Made by a program: the position numbers and the translations under genes. Shown here one piece after another: positions 24,401 to 25,167 of a DNA stretch of 25,167 bases. This DNA is from Botryllus schlosseri (Eukaryota; Chordata; Ascidiacea; Stolidobranchia; Styelidae). Positions within the stretch are counted from its first letter, which is position 1. Every line of letters starts with the position of its first letter. The DNA lies in NCBI GenBank assembly GCA_000444245.1, contig ATSW01010418.1:1-25167 (forward strand), in the 5' to 3' direction. The notes beneath the pieces are model-generated. The model ran no database searches and was not told the DNA's origin. It saw nothing but the letters and a program-made list of their open reading frames with translations.

Positions 24401-24618
24401 TGAGAAAAAGGCGAAACGAAAAAATGCAGGTAACAGCACTATTTCCGAAGCCAGCCTCCGCCTGTTGCGTTTTGTGCGAATGTTTTGATTGTGTCGCGTA
24501 TTTTGTTTGCGCTTGAAAACAGAAAAAGCGAGAAGAAATCGGGGAGCAGGAGAGGAACGAACGGAAAAAAGTGGAGGAGAAACAGCAGAAGAAAATCAAA
24601 GAAATTCAAGGCAAACAG
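238..24618 (+). CDS. Large type I membrane protein: GCC2/GCC3 Cys-rich ectodomain, cupredoxin-like domain, TM helix, long coiled-coil tail (partial, 46 exons)
   Basis: One gene, open at both ends. Forty-six exons with GT-AG borders join into a single frame of about 2,326 residues; the summed length and phases are consistent. Order: GCC2/GCC3 Cys-rich modules (residues 1-743), a second Cys-rich stretch (744-846), a Ser/Thr linker (847-930), RRKR furin-type site (935-938), cupredoxin-like domain (about 970-1065), TM helix (about 1104-1127), then a cytoplasmic tail that is mostly charged coiled coil. The signal peptide and N-terminus lie upstream and the stop codon downstream. GCC2/GCC3 modules are known from ephrin receptors and SCUBE-type proteins. 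I recall similar large unnamed proteins in marine invertebrates but can give no symbol. Inferred role: a cell-surface protein tied to cytoskeleton or cilium through the rod. Exon 32 and the exon 17/18 junction are the least certain parts. Confidence 0.92.
459..895 (+). other. Intron 1
   Basis: AT-rich spacer with five ambiguous bases between 728 and 741, which mark a weak point in the assembly. No exon-like or repeat sequence was seen. Confidence 0.8.
896..1042 (+). CDS. Exon 2: GCC2/GCC3 module (residues 74-122)
   Basis: A symmetric phase 1-1 exon of 147 bp between attttaag and GTGACT. The split codon restores CDPGFYC across the exon 1/2 junction. It contains CPAGTYRSQSG and CDPGKYCEG, the usual spacing of the family. 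Confidence 0.9.
1043..1544 (+). other. Intron 2
   Basis: AT-rich, and open in the next exon's frame from 1322. The encoded residues before 1545 carry no module pattern, so they are taken as intron. Confidence 0.75.
1545..1756 (+). CDS. Exon 3: GCC2/GCC3 modules (residues 123-193)
   Basis: The acceptor is cgttttag and the donor GTAAGT, entering in phase 1 and leaving in phase 0. The exon carries CDAGYLCEGG, CPAGHYCPAG and CQPCDP. CDP continues into GYYC of exon 4 to form one unbroken module. Two sequons (NTT, NVT) are present. Confidence 0.92.
1757..2504 (+). other. Intron 3
   Basis: 748 bp and mostly AT-rich. It contains a block at about 2045-2139 that looks like a broken copy of a Cys-rich exon, listed separately. 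The rest shows nothing recognisable. Confidence 0.75.
2045..2139 (+). pseudogene. Decayed GCC2/GCC3 exon inside intron 3
   Basis: One frame reads CYCQTGTHPSN from 2046. Another reads PQGTPSKPKQCP from 2104 to 2139, directly after a TAC-TGC (Tyr-Cys) at 2099-2104. This is the Y-C-x-x-G-T-x-P-x-x-P-x-x-C-P layout of a real module, but no single frame spans it: at least two indels are needed and one frame meets a TAA at 2121. An AG acceptor (tttagcag) precedes it and a weak GT follows at 2140. Exons 3 and 4 already join cleanly without it. It could be a relic of a duplicated exon, or a real alternative exon damaged by assembly errors. Confidence 0.5.
2505..2667 (+). CDS. Exon 4: GCC2/GCC3 modules (residues 194-247)
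   Basis: A phase 0 entry after ctctctcag and a phase 1 exit before GTATGT. It encodes GYYC, CNPGYYCPG, CTVGHFCPS and CPSG, with one NTT sequon. The intron that follows is only 56 bp. Confidence 0.92.
2724..2843 (+). CDS. Exon 5: GCC2/GCC3 module (residues 248-287)
   Basis: A symmetric phase 1-1 exon of 120 bp between gattcag and GTACGT. It holds CVLCPAGFYC and CPEYHFCPAG. Confidence 0.91.
2844..3281 (+). other. Intron 5
   Basis: 438 bp of spacer. No exon-like pattern and no clear repeat was seen. Confidence 0.75.
3282..3406 (+). CDS. Exon 6: GCC2/GCC3 module (residues 288-329)
   Basis: The acceptor is cttttcaag (phase 1) and the exit is phase 0 after ATA-CAG before GTTGGT. Contains CPNGTY, CTPCDAGKYCTGG and an NGT sequon. 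Confidence 0.88.
3535..3739 (+). CDS. Exon 7: GCC2/GCC3 modules (residues 330-397)
   Basis: Enters in phase 0 after tgtcccag and leaves in phase 1 before a weak GTTTTT donor. Encodes CDPGYFC, CPAFTTC, CPAGFYCGTG and CPENT, with an NAT sequon. The donor choice is supported by the exact match of phase with exon 8 after an 81-bp intron. Confidence 0.88.
3821..4000 (+). CDS. Exon 8: GCC2/GCC3 modules (residues 398-457)
   Basis: A symmetric phase 1-1 exon of 180 bp between cttcccag and GTGCCT. Contains CPPGFWC, CPVGHYC, CPGGD and CPLYTY, with an NGS sequon. Confidence 0.91.
4059..4172 (+). CDS. Exon 9: GCC2/GCC3 module (residues 458-495)
   Basis: A symmetric phase 1-1 exon of 114 bp between gtttctag and GTAAAC, after a 58-bp intron. 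Contains CPSGYLC and CQAGYYCTGG, with two sequons (NDT, NYS). Confidence 0.91.
4173..5109 (+). other. Intron 9
   Basis: 937 bp. Holds the miniature element at 4226-4361; the rest is AT-rich. A frame from 4544 gives a charged peptide, but it does not fit this part of the protein and is not taken as an exon. Confidence 0.8.
4226..4361 (-). mobile_element. hAT-like miniature element, 136 bp, with 8-bp target duplication
   Basis: Starts CAGGTTTGTAATGACTC and ends GATACAACCCCG. The flanks are CTCTTACC (4218-4225) and CTCTTACG (4362-4369), an 8-bp duplication with one mismatch, as hAT elements leave. Its reverse complement aligns closely with the first 120 bp or so of the element at 11096, so both belong to one family. 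It has no coding capacity. Confidence 0.82.
5110..5229 (+). CDS. Exon 10: GCC2/GCC3 module (residues 496-535)
   Basis: A symmetric phase 1-1 exon of 120 bp between attcacag and GTAAAA. Contains CPGGT, CEDCPGGYYC and an NIS sequon. It has the same length and layout as exon 5, consistent with exon duplication. Confidence 0.91.
5291..5422 (+). CDS. Exon 11: GCC2/GCC3 module (residues 536-579)
   Basis: A symmetric phase 1-1 exon of 132 bp between gtctgcag and GTAAGT, after a 61-bp intron. Contains CDAGLQCPNG, CTQGFYC and CPGG. Confidence 0.91.
5723..5956 (+). CDS. Exon 12: GCC2/GCC3 modules (residues 580-657)
   Basis: A symmetric phase 1-1 exon of 234 bp between ctgttccag and GTATGA. Contains GHYCPAG, CNYPYYCPP, CPTGTFRN and CPAGYYCPEG, with three sequons (NYT, NVT, NST). 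Confidence 0.93.
6230..6487 (+). CDS. Exon 13: last GCC2/GCC3 modules (residues 658-743)
   Basis: A symmetric phase 1-1 exon of 258 bp between aatgtcag and GTAAGC. Contains CPIGHYCPEGG, CPAGTYGQ, CQACPTNTFN, CFPCGSSAS and CTC. The last part (pattern C-x2-C-x6-F-x9-C-x2-C) is the classic GCC2/GCC3 end as in ephrin receptors. Confidence 0.93.
6554..6646 (+). CDS. Exon 14: short Cys-containing linker (residues 744-774)
   Basis: A symmetric phase 1-1 exon of 93 bp between ttgtgcag and GTGAGT. Encodes SDGSCVCLDGY followed by an acidic stretch. The C-x-C-x2-G-Y motif recalls the end of an EGF-like or GCC2/GCC3 module. Confidence 0.87.
6647..7130 (+). other. Intron 14
   Basis: 484 bp, AT-rich with T-runs. 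No other signal was seen. Confidence 0.8.
7131..7345 (+). CDS. Exon 15: Cys-rich segment of a different type (residues 775-846)
   Basis: Enters in phase 1 after tgtcttcag and leaves in phase 0 before GTAGGT. It has about eleven Cys in 72 residues (SYDCSDTCGSFGG, GRCICDS, YACSFGC) without the PAGxYC pattern. The family of this segment is not recognised. Confidence 0.89.
7346..7726 (+). other. Intron 15
   Basis: 381 bp, T-rich near the acceptor. It is open in the frame of exon 16 from 7460, but the residues look like translated intron (long runs of Ile, Leu and Phe). Confidence 0.75.
7727..7877 (+). CDS. Exon 16: Ser/Thr-rich linker (residues 847-896)
   Basis: Enters in phase 0 after gtttttcag and leaves in phase 1 before GTGAGA. 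Rich in Thr and Ser, with no Cys and likely O-glycosylated. It separates the Cys-rich half from the membrane-near domain. Confidence 0.82.
7878..8384 (+). other. Intron 16
   Basis: 507 bp of AT-rich spacer; no exon or clear repeat was seen. Confidence 0.75.
8385..8559 (+). CDS. Exon 17: linker with RRKR furin-type site (residues 897-954)
   Basis: The acceptor is actatcacgcag (phase 1). Encodes Ser/Thr-rich sequence with an NGS sequon, then RRKR (8498-8509) followed by EVYDDD, which fits the R-x-[KR]-R furin consensus. The 3' end is uncertain. Ending at 8559 (AA|GTGGGA, phase 2) joins an acceptor at 8616. Ending at 8542 (TAC|GTATAT, phase 0) joins an acceptor at 8626. Both keep the frame. Confidence 0.75.
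8617..8692 (+). CDS. Exon 18: start of the cupredoxin-like domain (residues 955-980)
   Basis: The acceptor is ggtttttag at 8616, or cttcag at 8626 for the shorter form; the donor is GTTTGT, phase 0. Encodes DNVTD (a sequon) and a beta-prone stretch ending ALICLE. Confidence 0.75.
8827..8951 (+). CDS. Exon 19: cupredoxin-like domain, middle (residues 981-1021)
   Basis: Enters in phase 0 after tatcttcag and leaves in phase 2 before GTAAGC. Contains LLLFGIEI, a YPVYVV strand and a conserved-looking FDYGAFR end that continues as QLAEY in exon 20. Confidence 0.86.
8952..9668 (+). other. Intron 19
   Basis: 717 bp, AT-rich. Nothing recognisable was seen. Confidence 0.75.
9669..9925 (+). CDS. Exon 20: cupredoxin-like domain, end, and juxtamembrane part (residues 1022-1107)
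   Basis: Enters in phase 2 after cattacag and leaves in phase 1 before GTACGT. Contains F-x3-F-S-E-A-G-V-Y-V-F-A-D-S-x-N (1038-1055) and IIVNV. This is the shape of the last two strands of a cupredoxin, where F-x3-F-x2-P-G-x-Y-x-Y-C-x2-H is usual; the Cys and His ligands are replaced by Asp and Asn. It then runs through a Ser/Thr-rich stalk with an NLT sequon into PDWAVII, the start of the TM helix. Confidence 0.88.
9926..10623 (+). other. Intron 20
   Basis: 698 bp of AT-rich spacer; no second exon or repeat was seen. Confidence 0.75.
10624..10798 (+). CDS. Exon 21: transmembrane helix and start of the cytoplasmic tail (residues 1108-1165)
   Basis: The acceptor is ttaaatttag (phase 1). Encodes the rest of the TM helix, FMVLCLFLVLALIIAVLVW, followed by RPRD as a positive-inside stop-transfer, then WKPKYRSLGQ and YIPPYKLP. 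I placed the donor at 10799 (AAA|GTATGG, phase 2). A later GT at 10833 would leave an intron of only about 30 bp and its phase does not fit exon 22. Confidence 0.85.
10863..10927 (+). CDS. Exon 22: short juxtamembrane exon (residues 1166-1187)
   Basis: 65 bp between tatttttcag and GTAAGT. Only the phase 2 entry is open; the other two frames hit stops. Encodes an Ala/Glu/Gly-rich stretch (RGEAEGAEA). Confidence 0.75.
10928..11559 (+). other. Intron 22
   Basis: 632 bp, most of it the hAT-like element at 11096-11543, whose right end lies 16 bp from exon 23. Confidence 0.85.
11096..11543 (+). mobile_element. hAT-like miniature element, family 1, long or composite copy
   Basis: Left end CAGGGTTGTAACCAAGTCAC at 11096, right end GAGTCATTACAGCCCTG closing at 11543. 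The first 120 bp or so align with the inverted copy at 4226-4361; the interior after about 11220 is unique. The flanking 8-mers (TTTTAAAA and CTTCTACC) do not match, so the block may be two partial copies or a rearranged one. Confidence 0.65.
11560..11708 (+). CDS. Exon 23: start of the conserved cytoplasmic region (residues 1188-1237)
   Basis: Enters in phase 1 after ccctcctcag and leaves in phase 0 before GTAAGG. Encodes EEFNVKTLYDKLEDQNLHL and then a helical segment ending KQTEGLK. Much less repetitive than the later tail, so probably a structured juxtamembrane unit. Confidence 0.9.
11930..12224 (+). CDS. Exon 24: non-repetitive cytoplasmic segment (residues 1238-1335)
   Basis: The acceptor is tccaaagcag (phase 0) and the donor GTACAA (phase 1). 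It is the longest exon of the window (295 bp). Encodes a mixed, likely globular sequence (FPKFTDFENDLLNDFKRIF, FIQNMLHNLDVSRLEAAE). Family not recognised. Confidence 0.86.
12404..12474 (+). CDS. Exon 25: helical segment (residues 1336-1359)
   Basis: 71 bp between gatttacag and GTACGT, phase 1 to phase 0. Encodes ATNRERELLLSVLELVDRL, an amphipathic helix. Confidence 0.83.
12540..12638 (+). CDS. Exon 26: helical segment (residues 1360-1392)
   Basis: 99 bp between gcacctag and GTAAGC, phase 0-0, after a 65-bp intron. Encodes HVSDDMMQDARKRWQGQSTG. It has no long run of its own frame outside the splice sites, so it is easily missed. Confidence 0.83.
12837..13055 (+). CDS. Exon 27: first clear coiled coil (residues 1393-1465)
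   Basis: A phase 0-0 exon before GTATGA. Two acceptors six bases apart (tgtccag at 12836, ctccag at 12842) differ only by Leu-Gln, a NAGNAG-like tandem site. Encodes a Glu/Leu/Lys-rich heptad stretch including LEEEKLALENLAAEHDRR. Confidence 0.88.
13056..13549 (+). other. Intron 27
   Basis: 494 bp, largely occupied by the tRNA-derived SINE at about 13231-13400. Confidence 0.8.
13231..13400 (+). mobile_element. tRNA-derived SINE
   Basis: A pol III A-box-like TAGCGTAATGG lies at 13242-13252 and a perfect B box GGTTCAATCCC at 13286-13296, with tRNA-like spacing. The ends do not pair into an acceptor stem, so it is not a functional tRNA. A tRNA-unrelated body follows (rich in TCTCCGCTTCAGGCTCTGC). 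The 3' end is fuzzy; no clean poly-A or target duplication was found. Confidence 0.68.
13550..13727 (+). CDS. Exon 28: coiled coil with the H-E repeat motif (residues 1466-1524)
   Basis: Enters in phase 0 after aattccag and leaves in phase 1 before GTAAAA. The frame reads on to a TAG just after the donor, so a retained intron would end the protein here. Encodes ILEAHERDLEAAVGAMENER then RELREQLAAKRREKEQRL, the first clear copy of the unit seen again in exons 37 and 45. Confidence 0.87.
13728..15152 (+). other. Intron 28
   Basis: 1,425 bp, the longest intron in the window, with one ambiguous base at 14001. AT-rich; no exon, element end or RNA gene was recognised. Confidence 0.75.
15153..15322 (+). 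CDS. Exon 29: acidic coiled coil (residues 1525-1581)
   Basis: Enters in phase 1 after ttgtttcag and leaves in phase 0 before GTGATG. Encodes EFDDKENKRNDLDVTERELE and an Ala/Glu-rich helix. Confidence 0.88.
15384..15500 (+). CDS. Exon 30: coiled coil (residues 1582-1620)
   Basis: 117 bp, phase 0-0, between cgtgtgcag and GTATTT, after a 61-bp intron. Begins SKLVADGLLSEEGKEELQ, a short turn, then a basic/acidic helix. Confidence 0.89.
15501..16117 (+). other. Intron 30, with internal short repeats
   Basis: 617 bp. Contains diverged repeats of an AAGTAGAAGT word and two related 20-bp blocks (about 15547-15566 and 15682-15702), one N at 15884 and an A-rich tract at 15946-15976. Probably eroded transposon sequence of unknown family. 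Confidence 0.5.
16118..16207 (+). CDS. Exon 31: basic coiled coil (residues 1621-1650)
   Basis: 90 bp, phase 0-0, between tctgtttag and GTGAGA. Encodes MEAMRRRMAERKRERVRKL and then KEDHKKEIEEF. The ATG at the start is an internal Met directly after the splice site, not a start codon. Confidence 0.88.
16208..16770 (+). other. Intron 31
   Basis: 563 bp. The last 130 bases have few stops on either strand and join the unusual region described at 16640-17493. Confidence 0.65.
16771..16851 (+). CDS. Exon 32: possible Ser/Asn-rich exon (residues 1651-1677)
   Basis: 81 bp with a good acceptor (cttcattacag), a good donor (CAG|GTATTT) and phase 0-0, so the frame is kept with or without it. The encoded sequence is Ser/Asn-rich and not coiled coil, unlike all its neighbours. 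It may be an alternative exon, or a chance product of this segment. Confidence 0.42.
16852..17493 (+). other. Intron 32
   Basis: 642 bp with one N at 17180. The + frame of exon 33 stays open back to 17131, and a minus-strand frame is open from about 17450 to 17166. Neither resembles the coiled-coil tail. Confidence 0.6.
17494..17655 (+). CDS. Exon 33: coiled coil (residues 1678-1731)
   Basis: The acceptor is cgtatttcaag and the donor GTTTGA, phase 0-0. Encodes an Ala/Glu-rich heptad stretch (MAALEAELDAEEAQMVEQ) and HKESLKEIHKEILGQ. The start was chosen where the sequence changes from hydrophobic, Cys-containing residues to coiled coil. Confidence 0.84.
17904..18029 (+). CDS. Exon 34: coiled coil (residues 1732-1773)
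   Basis: 126 bp, phase 0-0, between atttattcag and GTAAAA. Encodes LSKKHGLDAMNQQELLDKY and a Gln/Lys-rich helix ending QQKQMLQ. Well supported by its splice sites and by continuity with exons 33 and 35. Confidence 0.87.
18151..18354 (+). CDS. Exon 35: Arg/Glu-rich coiled coil with an acidic break (residues 1774-1841)
   Basis: 204 bp, phase 0-0, between gtcgttttag and GTGCCA. A strongly charged helix (KLREQQEEEKRKR) is interrupted by DEDDGLVIPEIKAEENYEEQ, a hinge that contains a Pro. Confidence 0.9.
18355..18771 (+). other. Intron 35
   Basis: 417 bp, AT-rich (runs of TATATA near 18450-18500). No other signal was seen. Confidence 0.75.
18772..18996 (+). CDS. Exon 36: coiled coil (residues 1842-1916)
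   Basis: 225 bp, phase 0-0, between gaatctccag and GTAATG. A long heptad helix (RREEQELERKLQEEMDKLL) ends with TDISDEKLQQ. That end matches the S-D-E-x-Q-Q end of exon 44, the exon before the other repeat copy. Confidence 0.91.
18997..19853 (+). other. Intron 36
   Basis: 857 bp. Contains the eroded hAT-like element at 19434-19652; the rest is AT-rich. Confidence 0.75.
19434..19652 (+). mobile_element. Eroded hAT-like miniature element (family 2)
   Basis: The left part reads CACGGGTT, then CAACCTGGGGTCCATG. The right end reads GGCTGGGAACCCCTG, closing at 19652. These fit the known hAT terminus CAGGGGTTCCCAACCTGGGG in inverted orientation. The flanking 8-mers agree at only four positions, so it is old or the borders are off by a few bases. 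Confidence 0.62.
19854..20057 (+). CDS. Exon 37: coiled coil with the H-E repeat motif (residues 1917-1984)
   Basis: 204 bp, phase 0-0, between ccaaatgcag and GTGGGT. Begins LLAAHEQEVEELQRKTDAEQ and continues ALREKIDARRKKKLNAL, matching exons 28 and 45 position by position. Confidence 0.91.
20058..21027 (+). other. Intron 37
   Basis: 970 bp. Contains the hAT-like element at 20292-20591; the rest is AT-rich. Confidence 0.8.
20292..20591 (+). mobile_element. hAT-like miniature element, 300 bp (family 3)
   Basis: Termini CAGTGTTGGGAT and the inverted ATCCCAATACTG. The flanks CTTTCCAG (20284-20291) and GTTTCTAG (20592-20599) agree at six of eight positions. The interior is built of diverged GACTCGAGTCAA words, as in family 1. 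It has no coding capacity. Confidence 0.78.
21028..21132 (+). CDS. Exon 38: helix with a Gly-rich break (residues 1985-2019)
   Basis: 105 bp, phase 0-0, between aacacag and GTATGT. Encodes GIQANGAGASERVIQRVLEK. The GAS-E-x2-I-x-R part resembles GASDEEIARIM of exon 44. Confidence 0.88.
21133..21513 (+). other. Intron 38
   Basis: 381 bp, AT-rich; nothing recognised. Confidence 0.75.
21514..21618 (+). CDS. Exon 39: coiled coil (residues 2020-2054)
   Basis: 105 bp, phase 0-0, between tttttcgtag and GTGAGT. Encodes ELRNLEEEFALRKKMLLAK and continues to DASREAL. Confidence 0.88.
21697..21806 (+). CDS. Exon 40: coiled coil with a turn (residues 2055-2090)
   Basis: Enters in phase 0 after tttccgtag and leaves in phase 2 before GTATGA. 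Begins LKRHDQEMADLMSLNLSPEE, with H-D placed as at the start of the repeat unit, then a basic helix. Confidence 0.87.
21807..22545 (+). other. Intron 40
   Basis: 739 bp of AT-rich spacer; no exon or element end was recognised. Confidence 0.75.
22546..22660 (+). CDS. Exon 41: coiled coil with Trp (residues 2091-2129)
   Basis: Enters in phase 2 after tttcgagcag, completing GAG across the junction, and leaves in phase 0 before GTCAGT. Encodes KLDKGHAEKCAKAEKDALAG and a helix ending LREKHYQ. Confidence 0.86.
22721..22834 (+). CDS. Exon 42: Ala/Gln-rich helix (residues 2130-2167)
   Basis: 114 bp, phase 0-0, between cattttag and GTATGC, after a 60-bp intron. Its first codon is GNA because of an ambiguous base at 22722 (another N lies at 22700), so residue 2130 is Glu, Gly, Ala or Val. 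Contains PSATQQQTAEQAAEAARRLE. Confidence 0.86.
22835..23379 (+). other. Intron 42
   Basis: 545 bp, AT-rich. The frame of exon 43 is open from 23203, but the upstream residues are not coiled coil. Confidence 0.75.
23380..23565 (+). CDS. Exon 43: Glu/Lys coiled coil (residues 2168-2229)
   Basis: 186 bp, phase 0-0, between cattccag and GTAAAG. Encodes RAEWEKELEKKMTAEMSAFE and a long charged helix. Confidence 0.9.
23626..23712 (+). CDS. Exon 44: coiled coil ending in the SDE motif (residues 2230-2258)
   Basis: 87 bp, phase 0-0, between ggcaacag and GTTCGT, after a 60-bp intron. A Lys/Glu helix is followed by SLGASDEEIARIMQQ, which leads directly into exon 45. Confidence 0.88.
23713..24321 (+). 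other. Intron 44
   Basis: 609 bp, AT-rich; nothing recognised. Confidence 0.75.
24322..24429 (+). CDS. Exon 45: coiled coil with the H-E repeat motif (residues 2259-2294)
   Basis: 108 bp, phase 0-0, between ctattatcag and GTAACA. Encodes HDKEVEQLSNKMEAEKMRMQ and LEERLRKRRNEKMQ, the third clear copy of the unit in exons 28 and 37. Confidence 0.89.
24523..24618 (+). CDS. Exon 46: Lys/Glu coiled coil (residues 2295-2326), gene continues
   Basis: 96 bp, phase 0-0, between gaaaacag and GTACTT. Encodes KKREEIGEQERNERKKVEE and a Lys/Gln-rich end. A good donor and no stop show that the gene runs on past the window. Confidence 0.87.
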
Positions 24619-24720
24619 GTACTTTGCGGCAATGTAATCCATAACGAGTGTTTTACCTTTCTTGAATCGACTGTCCGACACTGGAGCACGCAACACGTGA
24701 TCATGTCAACTAGGGCAACT

Positions 24721-24742
24721 TTTTTTTGACATGTCAAAAAAA
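24721..24742. repeat. Perfect 22-bp palindrome
   Basis: Seven T, then GACATGTC, then seven A. AGGTCAAA words follow at 24752, 24771 and 24781. It may be the middle or end of a small inverted-repeat element. Confidence 0.8.
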
Positions 24743-25111
24743 TTCAAAATTAGGTCAAAATTGTAGCGTTAGGTCAAAAAAGGTCAAATTTGTTTACGAA
24801 GTTAAAACTTTTTTGCAACCTGCATTTCGTTTGTATCGTAAATTATGCACTTTCGGTGAACTTATCATTTGGCATTTTACAGCTTGTAGCCTACTTTATA
24901 GGCCTACCGTTGTAGAAGGCCCCTTGTCTGCTCATTGGCAATCATATTAAACATTCAAATGAAACGAATGGTGTTATGCTCAATGTACCGCATTATCCCA
25001 ACTGAAGCAAGACCGCGTGGGCATTGCATGGTTCTTATATCAAGAAGCGCACGATGAAAAATTTTTATATAGACAACGTTGTCAGAATGAAGCAACACGG
25101 TTGGTCACCAG

Positions 25112-25167
25112 TAGGGCTGGGCACAATGATTCGAGTACTCGAATCTGAATCGAGTATCAATTTTAAT
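25112..25167 (+). mobile_element. Left end of a hAT-like element (family 4), cut by the window
   Basis: Begins TAGGGCTGGGCACAATGATT, close to the widespread hAT terminus TAGGGCTGGGC. A perfect 18-bp palindrome, GATTCGAGTACTCGAATC, lies at 25128-25145. The right end is outside the window. Confidence 0.5.

Larger units (their letters stand above)
24619..25167 (+). other. Partial intron 46
   Basis: Contains a perfect 22-bp palindrome (24721-24742), a cluster of AGGTCAAA words (24752-24788) and the left end of another hAT-like element at 25112. No exon was seen before the window ends. Confidence 0.75.

Noticed and set aside
1-25167. CRISPR array, operon, bacterial promoter or retrovirus-like element
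   Set aside because: The window is a spliced animal gene; the repeats are hAT-like and SINE-like, and no reverse transcriptase, capsid or LTR pattern was seen.

Overview
The window looks like a piece of animal nuclear DNA. A single large, intron-rich gene on the + strand runs through all of it, and both ends of the gene lie outside. I joined 46 exons (238-24618) by hand. All use GT-AG splice sites and their reading phases agree from end to end, giving about 6.98 kb of coding sequence and about 2,326 residues. No second gene, rRNA or functional tRNA was found. The AT-rich introns, the many introns of only 56-66 bp, single-base Ns and old hAT-type and SINE insertions suggest a draft genome of a marine invertebrate, possibly a tunicate or another invertebrate deuterostome. 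The species cannot be fixed from the sequence.

Residue numbers below are counted from the first complete codon in the window. Exons 1-13 (238-6487) encode an extracellular run of cysteine-rich GCC2/GCC3 (ephrin-receptor-like) modules built on the pattern C-P-A-G-x-Y-C. Exons 14-15 carry a different Cys-rich stretch and exon 16 a Ser/Thr-rich linker. Exon 17 has a furin-type RRKR site. Exons 18-20 form a beta-rich domain that looks like a cupredoxin fold without copper ligands. One transmembrane helix spans the exon 20/21 junction (about residues 1104-1127).

Exons 21-46 encode a cytoplasmic tail of at least 1,200 residues. It starts with a short Pro/Tyr-containing juxtamembrane part and a partly globular part (exons 23-26). 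After that it is almost entirely charged coiled coil, with an exon-aligned internal repeat seen most clearly in exons 28, 37 and 45. Introns in the Cys-rich half are nearly all phase 1 and those in the coiled-coil half nearly all phase 0, so the gene looks like a fusion of two modules with different histories.

The introns hold at least five hAT-like miniature elements (1-115, 4226-4361, 11096-11543, 19434-19652, 20292-20591) and the start of a sixth at 25112. They also hold a tRNA-derived SINE (about 13231-13400) and what appears to be a decayed extra Cys-rich exon (2045-2139). The predicted product is a type I membrane receptor or tether, probably furin-cleaved, with a very long cytoplasmic rod. 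Its function is not known to me.
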